The notes under the pieces: model-generated
Told to the model about the DNA's origin: nothing
Seen by the model: the letters and a program-made list of their open reading frames with translations, nothing else
The model's database searches: none
Part shown: piece by piece, positions 11,953 to 23,815 of the stretch
Numbering within the stretch: the stretch's first letter is position 1
Layout: each line of letters begins with the position of its first letter
Source of the DNA: Stictocephala bisonia
Taxonomy: Eukaryota; Arthropoda; Insecta; Hemiptera; Membracidae
Direction of reading: 5' to 3'
DNA: 64,000 bases
Assembly (NCBI GenBank): GCA_035578905.1
Contig: JAQJVL010002727.1
Location: 20,064 to 84,063 of the forward strand
Translations under genes and position numbers: made by a program

Positions 11953-12101
11953 CTCAATATCGGTGTTGAGATTGTTGGGTATCTCTTCCAAGTCTTGATC
12001 AAAACAGTTTGCATTGAGCATGCGGAACTCCCGGGTGTACACACACTTGCCAGCTCCTTGGACACCTACCATCGACCACACACTCAACCATACCAGGCCA
12101 T
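11953..12101 (-). CDS. LRR gene exon: signal-peptide end and N-terminal cap
   Basis: On the minus strand, acceptor ttgtgttacag ends at 12102 and the exon runs 12101 to 11953, with donor gag|gtacaa. It is 149 nt: two bases finishing a split codon, then 49 codons, ending in phase 0. The peptide begins GLVWLSVWSMVGVQGAG, a hydrophobic stretch with small residues that fits the end of a signal peptide. It continues KCVYTREFRMLNANCFDQDL and EEIPNNLNTDIE, the form of an LRR N-terminal cap (Cys, Cys, then LxxIPxxL). Joined to the next exon it reads NTDIE-VLYAAKNRIRVL, a smooth first repeat, which supports both splice sites. The start-codon exon lies upstream (right) and was not found. Frames on the plus strand here are shadows. 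Confidence 0.78.
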
Positions 12102-12422
12102 CTGTAACACAAGAAATTTTATTTACCCTTTACTTCCACAAACAAATTTAATTTAAAATAAGTGTTCAGATGTTTATAATCAGACACAAAAACTAGAAAA
12201 ATATTTAAAAATCAGAAATGAGAAAACAGACAAAACTTTTTTACAAGACTTATTGTCAGATGCAGAATTTTGAAACTACTTACTTTAAGCTCAAGCCTCT
12301 AAAAGAATTCAATCAAGAAGCAATGTCCATTACCCCTTATTCCCAAGCTCTAGATAGGCTTTCATATTGTTGGGAGTATGGCAATTAATAATGTTTCTCC
12401 TTGCGCAAAAATTTGTTTCTGG

Positions 12423-12580
12423 TTCTCTCTCTCTCTCTCGGAATCATGCGATAATTTGCAGCCATTGCTAGAACCTTCCTGAAATGGTGCCCAGAGGGAT
12501 CTAGATTCCCATTTCGGAAACATCTAGACCTACAGAATGTTTTATATAAAGTCACTCATCAGCCGACAAGTCTGTCAGTT
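12423..12580 (+). promoter_or_regulatory. Heat-shock-type promoter (CT repeat, HSE, TATA, initiator)
   Basis: A CT repeat of the kind bound by GAGA factor lies at 12423-12439. A perfect three-unit heat shock element, GAA-nn-TTC-nn-GAA, lies at 12471-12483. A TATA box tatataaa is at 12543-12550, and an insect initiator TCAGT at 12575-12579, about 34 bp after the TATA start. This order matches well-studied fly hsp promoters. About 290 bp of ORF-less, 5'UTR-like sequence follows. No heat-shock protein frame is present: the first ATG at about 12871 opens only a short unrelated frame, and a dispersed repeat follows. Confidence 0.6.
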
Positions 12581-12939
12581 TCAGCGGGGGTGTGCCTTTG
12601 GTGATCAGCCTGCGGTGGAGCGACAGTGTTTAATAGTGACACTTTACAAACAGTGACAGATTTTGTGCGAACATTAACTCAAATCTGATAAGTAACGTTA
12701 ATTATTGTAAATAATTGTGGTTTAATGAATGTCGAGTGTTAGATAGTGTTTGTCTGGTAAAAATATCTGTAAATATGTCATAGTGTGCAGTTAAGTTAAT
12801 TAGTGAGTGTTAGTACAGTTAGTAGCCACAAAGAATTGCCTTATTACTTTGGACCCCGTTGACCTTAACAATGCCTACTCTAGTTTGCAGTATCCTTATG
12901 AGATACAAAATTGAAATTACTGTAGGTGTAAAAAAGGTT

Positions 12940-13793
12940 TGAACACTTGAATAACGATATAACTCAAACTCCGAAAGAAAATTGCGGGAGATGTGTCAAA
13001 GAATCACTTTTTTAAATGTTGCTTTTCTACTCAATACACTTGACTACAAGCAGATGTAGATGTAGAGACGTTTTTAATGTTGTAATCTGTGTTAGACATC
13101 TGGCTGGACATGTGGCGGGGAACACTCAATCCTTTCATGGCCAATCCTTTCATGGCAATCAATGGGGACAACTAGCCAAGTGCTATCACAGTTTGGGCAG
13201 AGACCCTTCAAAAGCTAATATGCTTAAATAACATAAAAATAAATGGTTCCAAAGAATTGATATAAACTTTCCCCCATATTAAACACAAAAATCAAAACTT
13301 TGAAAATTACCAGTTTGATTCCCAAATCAGTTTGATTCCCATAACTCAAAAACTAGCCACGTTAGAGACATGTGATTTCTAATAAAATATTTTTAATTGT
13401 AATTCACATACTTTCTGAAAATTTAATCAAAATCGTTACCGGTACAGCCGTTTTTGAGAAAATTCCATTTTTGTATGTTTTTGCCCATAAAAATAAAAAA
13501 AAAATAAAATTTCTAAAAAGTGAAAAAACAGTTGGGATATATTGGCTGAATACAACTATATACCAAATTTCATAAAAATTGATCCATCTGTTTGGTCTCC
13601 AACCAAGTGTGCGCGCGCACACACATACGGACAGACATAAAAAATCGTTTAAAAAAACTTTTTTGGGTTCAGGGGACCCTAAAATGGATTTTTAGACCAA
13701 CTTGTAACTAAAATTGTAAAAATAATTATTTTATTTTTGTTTAGACGATCACAATACTTTCTCTATGCTAACGCATATGGAGAAAGTAAAATC
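12940..13793 (+). mobile_element. Dispersed repeat family R1, copy 1
   Basis: It shares sequence with 42045-42536 and 53025-53559: aaatttaatcaaaatcgtta, then ccatttttgtatgtttttg, then ggttcaggggaccctaaaa, then a terminal hairpin. The hairpin pairs tactttctctatgc with gcata-gagaaagta around a short loop at 13755-13788. All three copies have the same orientation. There is no coding capacity and the class is unresolved. A 3' hairpin is Helitron-like, but the CTRR end is missing. The part left of about 13240 is not shared with copy 3 and may be different sequence. Confidence 0.6.
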
Positions 13794-13794
13794 A

Positions 13795-14810
13795 CGACAT
13801 ACAAATATATTAACTACAAGGGATTTGTAGATTTATACTAGATTTAGCTTTTTCAATTGGCTACATCAAACATTTTTATTTAGCCTTTTGGCATCACAAA
13901 TAACAACATGTATAATAAACTTACAATAAAAGCAAATTAAACAACAAACTGGCAAAGTTGTAAATTCATAGTCATACCAAACATTGTAAACTTGCCTTCA
14001 TTATCTAATGATTGACGCACCATAGAAAAAACCAATAAAAATAAATTAAACTAGAGGACACCATGCATGCATCGCGTGCCAACAACAACGCTCGCTGGGC
14101 TCGATATACATTGATTACACAATTTTTTTGTAGACTATATTATGCCAAATTCAACGATACGCCAATTTAAAAGATCGGACAATATTTACACTGCTATGCG
14201 CAAACAATAACAGTGTAAATTTAACGCATAGCACAGCACACAATGACATTGTAAATTGACTTCTCGCCATAGAAAGCAATAACACTGAAAAATGGATTTA
14301 GGCCAAATAAAATAATAACATTTCTTAATTGTTATTATTTCATCAAACAAAGTAAATTGTTGCCCCAGTAAACTGACCAAGTCGTAAGTTAGCTATGGGT
14401 TACATTAAATATTGTAAATTAACCATAGTTACTGTAAACAATAACAGTTCAAATTTGACTCAATACAATATCTCAGCAAACAAAAATTTACAAATTAGAC
14501 TTCTGTCACAGGAAACAAGAACAATCAATTTGACCTGTTGTTAAAGCAACATTGTAATTGGCGTCTTGACGGTGTAAAACAAAATTGATAATTTATTTTT
14601 TGTCACAACAAACAATAACATTATATATTTACCTATTTTGTTTCGTGAATTTGGTGAATTTGTTTTACGAACACTTAGCAACAGTAAACTTGTTTGTATG
14701 AGTATTGAATTGCGATTTGCATCAAGTGTTATACTAAAAATCACTGTTATTAAAATAACAATTATAACCATTATACCAGTACATAAAAATATGATAACTT
14801 AACACAGTAT
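13795..14810. other. AT-rich DNA with degenerate 50-60-bp repeats
   Basis: The phrase aacaataacaYtgtaaattt recurs loosely several times (around 14205, 14240, 14430, 14610) at irregular spacing. No gene is seen. A GC-rich patch at 14065-14105 (gcatcgcgtgcc) resembles element ends elsewhere. Confidence 0.4.
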
Positions 14811-14924
14811 ACAGTCATACAGGGTGATTGACACTTAATGTTTAAAATTTTACTGAGTTATTGTGCATTGTATTTGGAGTAAAACAGTAGTTTTAAACAT
14901 TTTTTAATCAAATTTCTCTTTAAA

Positions 14925-15170
14925 TAAAGGTTGTCAGTTCGATCCCAATCAGAGTCAATACATTTTGAGAAGGATCAGCTGATAACAACCGGCTGTTCAT
15001 TTGTCATTGGGCTATTAATTAATGACACTTTCTAAGGAATAGTCGGCCTTAGTTTGTAACAATGACTACATTCGCTCATCTACACTCATCACACTCAATC
15101 GAAATCCATATTCGCCCATATCTTGACGATCGGCGTCTTATGAATAAATAAATAAATAAATAAATAAATT
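14925..15170 (+). mobile_element. SINE-like repeat S1, 5'-truncated, inserted in foldback arm
   Basis: This is body sequence of the S1 family (cattgggctattaat, gtaacaatgactacat, tatcttgacgatcggcgtct) ending in an (AAAT)n tail at 15140-15168. It breaks the left arm of the foldback element exactly where the right arm runs on without it, so it inserted later. Confidence 0.65.
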
Positions 15171-15783
15171 GCGATTTTTAAAGGTTTTTTACAAAATTAG
15201 TGACTTGTGACTAATAAAGAAAGTCAGTTTTTCCTGCAATAAACGAAATAAAATACACTGAAAAGTTTGGTATTTTCTTAAAAAACGTTAAAACTATCAT
15301 TAGAATAAACTGTTTCTCGTCACGTTGATTGCCTTTTACTTTATTTTAAGGTGTACGAAAGTCCAAAATTTGTAAGTTTTACAATTTCACTTCAAACTTT
15401 AAGAAGACTTTTCGTTACCAAAATGAGAATGTGAAAGGTGTCAAACTATCTTAAAAACTTCCCTAATAAATCATCTTTTATTTGGTACATTGGTCCTAAA
15501 GAACGTCTTTTGTTGGCTGACATATCTTTACGGTTTCATAACTGAAAGCACCGGTTTAAATAAATTATCTTGCCGTGCTTTCAGTAACAAAAATGTAAAG
15601 CTTTGTCTTAAAGCTTGTAAAGCCAACGAAAGACGTTTTTCAAGTCCAATGTACCAATGTACCAAATGAAACAGGATTTATTAGGGGAGTTTTTAAGATA
15701 GTTTGACACCTTTCACATTCGCTTTTTAGTAAAGAAAAGTCCTCTTAAAGTTAGAAGTGAATTTGTAAAGCTTACAAATTTTG

Positions 15784-18000
15784 GACTTTCATGCACCACA
15801 ATAAAAGGCAACCAATATTAACGAGAAACAGTTTATTATAATGTAGTTTTAACGTTTTTTAAGAAAATACCAACATTTTGGACTTTCATGCACCACAGTA
15901 AAAGGCAATCAATATTAACGAGAAACAGTTTATTATAATGTAGTTTTAACGTTTTTTAAGAAAATACCAACATTTTGGACTTTCATGCACCACAGTAAAA
16001 GGCAATCAATATTAACGAGAAACAGTTTATTATAATGTAGTTTTAACGTTTTTTAAGAAAATACCAACATTTTGGACTTTCATGCACCACAGTAAAAGGC
16101 AATCAATATTAACGAGAAACAGTTTATTATAATGTAGTTTTAACGTTTTTTAAGAAAATACCAACATTTTGGACTTTCACGCACCACAGTAAAAGGCAAT
16201 CAATATTAACGAGAAACAGTTTATTACAATGTAGTTTTAACGTTTTTTAAGAAAATACCAACATTTTGGACATTCATGCACCACAGTAAAAGGCAATCAA
16301 TTTTAACGAGAAACAGTTTATTATAATGTAGTTTTAATGTTTTTTAAGAAAATACCAACATTTTGGACTTTCATGCACCACAGTAAAAGGCAATCAATAT
16401 TAACGAGAAACAGTTTATTATAATGTAGTTTTAACGTTTTTTAAGAAAATACCAACATTTTGGACTTTCACGCACCACAGTAAAAGGCAATCAATATTAA
16501 CGAGAAACAGTTTATTATAATGTAGTTTTAATGTTTTTTAAGAAAATACCAACATTTTGGACTTTCACGCACCACAGTAAAAGGCAATCAATATTAACGA
16601 GAAACAGTTTATTATAATGTAGTTTTAACGTTTTTTAAAAAAATACCAACATTTTGGACTTTCACGCACCACAGTAAAAGGCAATCAATATTAACGAGAA
16701 ACAGTTTATTATAATGTAGTTTTAACGTTTTTTAAGAAAATACCAACATTTTGGACTTTCACGCACCACAGTAAAAGGCAATCAATATTAACGAGAAACA
16801 GTTTATTATAATGTAGTTTTAACGTTTTTTAAGAAAATACCAACATTATGGACTTTCACGCACCACAGTAAAAGGCAATCAATATTAACGAGAAACAGTT
16901 TATTATAATGTAGTTTTAACGTTTTTTAAAAAAATACCAACATTTTGGACTTTCACGCACCACAGTAAAAGGCAATCAATATTAACGAGAAACAGTTTAT
17001 TATAATGTAGTTTTAACGTTTTTTAAGAAAATACCAACATTTTGGACTTTCACGCACCACAGTAAAAGGCAATCAATATTAACGAGAAACAGTTTATTAT
17101 AATGTAGTTTTAACGTTTTTTAAAAAAATACCAACATTTTGGACTTTCACGCACCACAGTAAAAGGCAATCAATATTAACGAGAAACAGTTTATTATAAT
17201 GTAGTTTTAACGTTTTTTAAGAAAATACCAACATTTTGGACATTCATGCACCACAGTAAAAGGCAATCAATTTTAACGAGAAACAGTTTATTATAATGTA
17301 GTTTTAATGTTTTTTAAGAAAATACCAACATTTTGGACTTTCACGCACCACAGTAAAAGGCAATCAATATTAACGAGAAACAGTTTATTATAATGTAGTT
17401 TTAATGTTTTTTAAGAAAATACCAACATTTTGGACTTTCACGCACCACAGTAAAAGGCAATCAATATTAACGAGAAACAGTTTATTATAATGTAGTTTTA
17501 ACGTTTTTTAAAAAAAATACCAACATTTTGGACTTTCACGCACCACAGTAAAAGGCAATCAATATTAACGAGAAACAGTTTATTATAATGTAGTTTTAAT
17601 GTTTTTTAAGAAAATACCAACATTTTGGACTTTCATGCACCACAGTAAAAGGCAATCAATTTTAACGAGAAACAGTTTATTATAATGTAGTTTTAATGTT
17701 TTTTAAGAAAATACCAACATTTTGGACTTTCACGCACCACAGTAAAAGGCAATCAATATTAACGAGAAACAGTTTATTATAATGTAGTTTTAACGTTTTT
17801 TAAGAAAATACCAACATTTTGGACTTTCACGCACCACAGTAAAAGGCAATCAATATTAACGAGAAACAGTTTATTATAATGTAGTTTTAACGTTTTTTAA
17901 GAAAATACCAACATTTTGGACTTTCACGCACCACAGTAAAAGGCAATCAATATTAACGAGAAACGGTTTATTATAATGGAAATTTAACGCTCTTTAAGAA
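15784..18000 (+). repeat. 97-bp tandem array, about 22-23 copies
   Basis: ggactttca recurs at 97-bp steps from 15784 (15784, 15881, 15978, 16075 and so on to 17919), with one 1-bp insertion near 17510 across the whole array. Units differ by single bases, mainly C/T in tttca(c/t)gcacc, A/T in aat(a/t)ttaacg and C/T in aa(c/t)gtttttt. The terminal units are diverged. Confidence 0.93.
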
Positions 18001-18186
18001 TATACCACACTTTGATTATTAAAGGAAAAACTAACTAGTCACAAGTCACTAATTTTGTAAAAAACCCATTTGAAAATCGCTACTAAAGAGATATTTGAAT
18101 AAACAATTTTAAAACCACTGTTTTGCTCCAAATGTTATCTACAATAACCCAGAAAATTTTAAAGCGCCAATCACCCTGTATGACTG

Positions 18187-18608
18187 AACTATCATGGTGT
18201 TTGTTATTTTAATTTATATTTTACAAAGGAGTAATTTTAATGGCACGCAAGTGTCTGTGTTAGTTATTACACGGGCCTATAATGGACGTGTCGTTTTCCT
18301 TTTAGACACAAGAACCCAAACAGAAATAGAGTGGTTTATACAAACCCTCTTCCAGCCTCATGAATGGACGAAACATTTATCGATCTCAGGTAAACAAAAC
18401 AGCACAACACTCACGGCGGACCGATCTGAAATAGCACCACTGTACACAACGTTTCCACAAAAAACAACGAGTAAAAAGCAAACGGAACGAAGAATGTGAC
18501 GGAACGGATGACTGATGAGCAGTAAAACATAGAATGAATGTAAGTCAGCAGCCCGATGTAGAAACAACCACTGCTATCAATTACTGAACCGCTGAACCAA
18601 AGAACTAA
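18187..18608. other. Unassigned DNA with weak plus-strand frame
   Basis: A 101-codon frame at 18194-18499 begins with a hydrophobic segment (MVFVILIYIL) and then has no recognisable domain. It abuts the foldback element. I do not call it a gene. Confidence 0.3.
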
Positions 18609-19210
18609 CTACTGCCGGCGCAGAAATTATGTGCACCCGAGTTTTAAAGTTGTTTTTTATGGTACTAAGAGGCATACGAAAAATCTAATGACACCATTTT
18701 TCGATTGTACGTTATGACATGACCATTTATACAAATTTGACCATGAGGTTTCATAATTTTTACCCTAGTTTGAACAAAAAAAGTACAGAAATTTAACTAG
18801 TTTTCACTTTTCATCAACTTTACATTTTTATTTCTCAAAAGCCCGTTAATGTATCGCATTTATATTTTAATGCGTAGTTGACAGGAATGTTTTCTATAAA
18901 TTTAAGTTTTTTGACTTTTCAAGAAAAAGTTCTATCATCTTGAAACCTTTTCTTGTCTTCTAGAAGTCGTAAATTTAATTACTTTGGTCACGATCCAATT
19001 CATATGAAATGCATGAATAGTTGCAATAAATTAATTGTTATCAGCGTGTAAATAAAGTTGTTTTAAATTGATTTAAATCAATTTAAAACCTATAATAACG
19101 TACAATTATAATAGTAAAGCAATGGCGTGGTGGAGTGTTCGTAGGAGTTTTAGTTTGTCCGTAAACAACCTTCAAACTCGGGTAACACCTAATTTCTGCG
19201 CCGACAGTAG
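18609..19210. mobile_element. Foldback element family FB-A, 602-bp copy
   Basis: The ends are inverted: ctactgccggcgcagaaatt at 18609 and cgccgacagtag ending at 19210, followed inward by cccgagttt on one side and aaactcggg on the other. The left arm is long (to about 19070) and the right arm is shortened to about 130 bp. It carries no coding sequence. Confidence 0.75.
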
Positions 19211-20280
19211 TCGTGACGTTCTGTAACATAACAATAAGGTCTATGATAAGTAAATATGTCATCTTTGGTGTTTTGACTCCTGTCACTTCGAAGAGGTTTG
19301 AGGGTCCCCAATAAAGATCTTTTCACAAAAGGGTCTAGTTGTAATCCTTTTAAACTCATAAGCCCCGATTCTAAGCCGGCCCATTTTTTGTGCTCTCCGG
19401 TATCTTCCAAGTTAAATACCAACCCTGTTTAATTGACGATATCTGACATATGATGAGGAATTTGTAGCTCCAACAGGTTTTATTGTTGTTGTAATAAATG
19501 TGTAAATATAAAAATCGTTTGTCGAGCACTCAACAGAACTTTTACGTAATAATTCGAAGATGATTCTGTTAAATACGTTGACGGTTGTTTACCATTTGCT
19601 TTAGAAGTATTCGCAGCAATCTGAAGATTGGGAAGTCGCCCACGTTCTTCCTACGACGAGGATCTCAGGCGAGCCTAATCACAGAGAAAGAAATAGATAT
19701 CTCTTTTTATTCTGTGGCCTAATGTGTATTCTGGTATGTTCTTCAATGTAATCGAAGACAATGAATCATGACTAAGGAATTGCTTTAATTTAGAAACAAC
19801 AGTTTTGGTTTTTGTTATTAATGTATATGGTCTGGAAGTTTATTGTAAAAGTTTGTATCTATATAAAATTGTGTATTACTAAACCGTTGGAGGCGATGTT
19901 GTCTATGTGTTACGATTGCGCAAGTTACGAGTAAGTTGGTTTGATGATATTGTGTGGGTGTTGAGTTCTGGCCAAGGATAATGGTTTCCAGGATATACTG
20001 TGATATGACGGAGAGGGTGGAGCTTTGTATAGTATAGTTTCTTGTGTTAGACTGAACGCACTAAGGATTCTACTGATGATTTTTTCTCATGCAAAACAAT
20101 AGAAGATTTTGTCTCATACAAAACAAGAGTAAAAGTTCTTTTTAAGACCCTAAAGTAGTAATTTCACAACTTCTTTGTATTGTATCTTCAGTTTGCCTGC
20201 ACTAAAGTTGAATATAAATCGCAAAATTCCTCAAGTGACCAGCGAGTGCATTGTGTTCCAAAGTGAATCATTACAGTCTG
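19211..20280. other. Unassigned AT-rich DNA
   Basis: I see no gene or family resemblance here. Short minus-strand frames near 19100-19420 partly overlap the foldback end and lack domain signal. Confidence 0.4.
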
Positions 20281-20284
20281 AAAT

Positions 20285-21090
20285 GTACACCTGAGATCGA
20301 ATGGCACGACCAAGGTCATGATCGATATGACGTTGTATCGATCGTGCATTGTGTTTCAATGTGAACCATTTCAAATGTACACCTGATATCGAATGGCACG
20401 ACCATAAAGTTTATGTTGGATCGTGCATTGTGTTTTAAAGTGAACCGTGTGAAATGTACAACTGAGATCGAATGGCATGGCACGACCATAACTTCAGGGT
20501 CGATATGACGTTGAATTGATCGTGCACTGTGTTTCAAAGTGAACCACGTGAAATGTACACCTGAGATCGAATGGCACGACCACAAGGTCATGATCGATAT
20601 GACGTTGTATCGATCGTGCACTGTGTTTCAAAGTGAACCACGTGAAATGTACACCTGAGATCGAATGGCACGACCACAAGGTCATGATCGATATGACGTT
20701 GTATCGATCGTGCACTGTGTTTCAAAGTGAACCACGTGAAATGTACAACTGAGATCGAATGACACGACCATAAGTTCAGGGTCGATATGAGGTTGTATCG
20801 ATCGTGTATTATGTTTGTACCATCGATCGACAGTGAACCATGTGAAATGTACACCTGAGATCGAATGGCACGGCCACAAGGTCATGATCGATATGACGTT
20901 GTATTGTGTTTCAAAGTGAACCCTTTGAAATGTACATCTGAGATCGAATAGAACGACCATAAGTTCATGATCGATATAACGATGTATTGTGTTTGAAAGT
21001 GTGAAATGAACACCTGAGATCGAATAGCTCGACCATAAAGTCAGGACCGACATGAAGTATCGATCGTGCTTTGTGTTTCAAAGTGAATAT
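20285..21090. repeat. ~94-bp tandem array, about 9 copies
   Basis: gagatcgaatggcacgacca recurs about every 94 bp, for example at 20566 and 20659, with internal deletions in some copies. Each unit includes palindromic tatcgatcgtgca and atgatcgatatgac boxes. Since 94 is not a multiple of 3, similar peptides recur on the minus strand in three different frames, which shows those frames are repeat artefacts. Confidence 0.88.
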
Positions 21091-21413
21091 TATTGAATAT
21101 CAGTATGGAAAGGGAAACCGGTTGTCCGACCGATGTCTGTCGGTCCAGTGCTGCTTCGTTGTGACGGTGAACTAGCTGCATTCAAGAGTAACCTCCTCAC
21201 AGATTCTTACAACACGCCGTGGAACCAATAACGAACGACATGACTGCCGACTGACGGTTTTGTAAAATTTTATTCTGCCGAACTTTTGGTGTCAGGCGTT
21301 TTGAATCTAACAAAGCTTACTTAAAACTGTTTAAAAAATACAACAGTTTAAAAATATTTGATAGGGAGCAGACCATGCATAAGCATAACTGTAGTTGTCT
21401 ACTGAATGGTAAC

Positions 21414-21971
21414 CAGTGGCGTAACTTGTGGGTGGGGGTGTGGGGGATAGAACGACAAAAATAAAAACAATATTCGTCTTGCAACAAAAAACCATATTAT
21501 TGAAATACAGCACTGATAATGAAATATCTTAGTTGACAGACCTATTTAAATTAATTATTTTGCTGTCTAATCAATAACAAATTATCATTCAACGGGTCAC
21601 TTTAACATCAAAAAAGTGACGAGATTATTTCACCGTAACGAATTACGTACAACTCTCATAGATTGTGCAAGACACACGCCTGCAGTTCACCGGGAAATCA
21701 ATATTTCACCCAGTTATTGACGATAAGGGGAAAAACATGAGTTTGTCCTTCGATCTAACTTAATCAATACTCTATTACCTATTTCGTTTTTGCAACATGT
21801 TTTTCTAAAATACACCCATGTTGCTATGATGTATCGCAATAAATCAAAGTTTCCTGTGGGTTTACTGTTGTCCAATGCTGTTGTTGTACTTTATCGCATT
21901 GGTACTGCAAGCACTCGAGTCACTCCCCTCCCCCATCCTTCCCACTAAGGCAAGGCCTAATTACGCCACTG
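21414..21971. mobile_element. hAT-type MITE, 558 bp
   Basis: The terminal inverted repeat starts cagtggcgtaa on the left and ends ttacgccactg on the right, a tip seen in many hAT elements. The flanking 8-mers atggtaac and atagcgaa match poorly, so the target duplication has decayed or the border is slightly off. There is no transposase. A G-rich tract lies inside the left end and a C-rich tract inside the right. Confidence 0.65.
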
Positions 21972-22408
21972 ATAGCGAAAATATTCAATTTAAAAACAAA
22001 TTCCCTATTCAACAAGGTTAAGTCTAACTAAAGTACTGGTATGAATGAATCACTATAAACTGTTGTTGAGAGTAAGGGAGGGGCGGTGGAATGAGACAGC
22101 CTCTGATAGCCTTATCTCTTTGTACAAGATCTAATGGGCTTGTTTCAAGCAATTTCAGCTTAATGTGTCCTCCATGTGCAATAAGGCGCTGATAAGAGAA
22201 CAACACTACAAGTCACAGAGACGGTCACGCCTGTAATGTTCGGTCTGAATTCGTCGATTATGACGTGATTTTTCGAAGTGATTTAATTTTTTCAGAGTGC
22301 CTCTGGAATCCACAATCCCTGCTGCCAACAGTGGTCTCCACATAGCACTCATACACAATACCTAAAATATTAATAAATTCATTTAAAGAAACATTTTCTT
22401 ACATTTAA

Positions 22409-22994
22409 TCTCTATATTTAAAAGAGAAAGCCTTCACTCACTCATCACTAATTCTCCCACTTCCCCTAATCCTAAGGAGCTGAAATTTAGTAAAAATGTT
22501 TGCTGCAGATCAAATAGTAAAACAAAAGTATTCACATCTTGATAAAATACTCCTAAGGTGTAGAAACCACCCCTGAAAGAGTTAACATTGGGTTGATTTT
22601 AGTACGTTAATAACAGCGGTTTTGTAAATAAATAAAGATGTTTATTTTATATGTTTTTATTTTTGACATTATCCTCCTGATGCATTAAGAGTTTACACTT
22701 TTTCTGTGTATTTTTATCTATATAATTACGTGTAAAAATGTAAAACAGCTGTTATAATGTAAAAAAAATATGTTTATAATATTGAGAAAGTTATGCATAC
22801 TTCTTAATCTAACTAAAACATTAGGTTTTTAAATTTAATTTAAAATAGGTTGGAAGCCGAATGCAACGAGTGACCTACTGGATGTTAAATTACTTATTAT
22901 GACTGTACTATATGCAGTTTAACTACTATTATTTGTTGTCAAAAGTCACATGGCGGGTTGTCATGAGCATAGCGAGTGACGGGGTGTCCCCTAG
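22409..22994 (+). mobile_element. Non-autonomous Helitron, 586 bp
   Basis: It begins A|TCTCTATATTTAAAAGAG and ends in a GC-rich stem (ggggtgtcccc) followed by CTAG|T. That matches the TC...CTRR ends and A/T insertion site known for Helitrons. The body includes cctaaggtgtagaaaccacc, also seen in pieces at 43550-43925 and 45690-46114. It carries no RepHel frame. Confidence 0.7.
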
Positions 22995-22999
22995 TACAG

Positions 23000-23740
23000 T
23001 ATAAACGACTTTATCTGTTTTACAGGCTGATCGTATACATATAATCTATGAATTTTGTTTTCCGAACAAAAAGGCATTTGTTTTACAAAATGATATATTG
23101 TGGAACGTATTGTACTCATAAAAACATGTAAACTGCTCAACAAACAAAACACAGCCTACCGCTTATTGTGTGCTATTTACGCTTAGTTTACTAACATGTC
23201 ATTTTGCATATTAAATCGATTTAATAATCATAAATCGATTATTAAATCGATAAACGATGACTTAAACAACATCTACGTTTACAACTTTTACAAAAAGGCT
23301 CCGAACAGAGTTCTTGTAATTCTAACGATTTCGAACATACTAGAAGACCCGTGCTGATCTGCAACATTTTTTAGTTTTTTTTTTTTCATGGGAAGCGCCA
23401 GTCGCACTTTGGAAAAACATAAATTAAGTTGCGTTTGAGTGCAACATGAGTAAGATCAGACTTTATTGAAATTCAATTACTGATGCCTTATCTATGCACT
23501 AATACCTTTCATTTTTCTTTTAATTGTAACAAATCAGTCGAACAGAAATAAAAAAAAGTACAAGGTTTATGCTGTTTTCTTCGCTTTATTTATTTTTACT
23601 TTCATATAGCATACATGAATCTGATAGTCTTTGAGCGTATTGTTTGCTCAATTTTTGATGGCTTCTTCAACAAGACAGTAATATACACATCAAACCAAGA
23701 ATCTGTAGTACTGTAATATCGTTTGTACAAACCACTCGTG
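23000..23740. other. Unassigned AT-rich DNA
   Basis: No gene recognised. A short palindromic patch (aaatcgatttaataatcata, then atcgattattaaatcgata) lies at about 23213-23250. Confidence 0.35.
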
Positions 23741-23751
23741 GATTGGGACAC

Positions 23752-23815
23752 TCCTAGCCCAGTGGTTAGCACTCCTGACTCGATGCAGAGTCATGGGTTG
23801 ACTTCATTTATAGGT
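23752..23815 (+). ncRNA. tRNA-like segment, probable SINE head
   Basis: tagcccagtgg matches the RNA polymerase III A box, and gggttgacttc about 40 bp later is a weak B box. The spacing is tRNA-like, but no complete cloverleaf with an acceptor stem forms by eye, so a tRNA-derived SINE fits better than a tRNA gene. Confidence 0.35.

Larger units (their letters stand above)
14812..18186. mobile_element. 3.4-kb foldback element with tandem array in one arm
   Basis: The ends are mirror images: cagtcatacagggtgattg at 14812 and its reverse complement ending at 18186. Matching continues inward through acaaaattagtgacttgtga, the block that forms the 97-bp array, and gtgaaaggtgtcaaacta, to a centre near 15567 where actgaaagcac faces gtgctttcagt. 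The left arm holds one copy of the array unit (about 15275-15375); the right arm holds about 22. A SINE-like repeat interrupts the left arm. Long terminal repeats with internal tandem units recall Foldback/Galileo-type elements. No transposase is present, and no clear target-site duplication could be assigned. Confidence 0.82.

Noticed and set aside
11941..12156. Plus-strand 71-codon protein
   Set aside because: It overlaps the minus-strand LRR exon in antisense; the minus strand has the splice sites and the domain logic.
12871..12940. Hsp coding start downstream of the heat-shock-type promoter
   Set aside because: The frame from ATG at about 12871 (MPTLVCSILMRY) is 23 codons and does not resemble a heat-shock protein start.
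20316..21053. Four overlapping minus-strand proteins
   Set aside because: The same peptide appears in different frames because the unit is about 94 bp. That is a repeat artefact.
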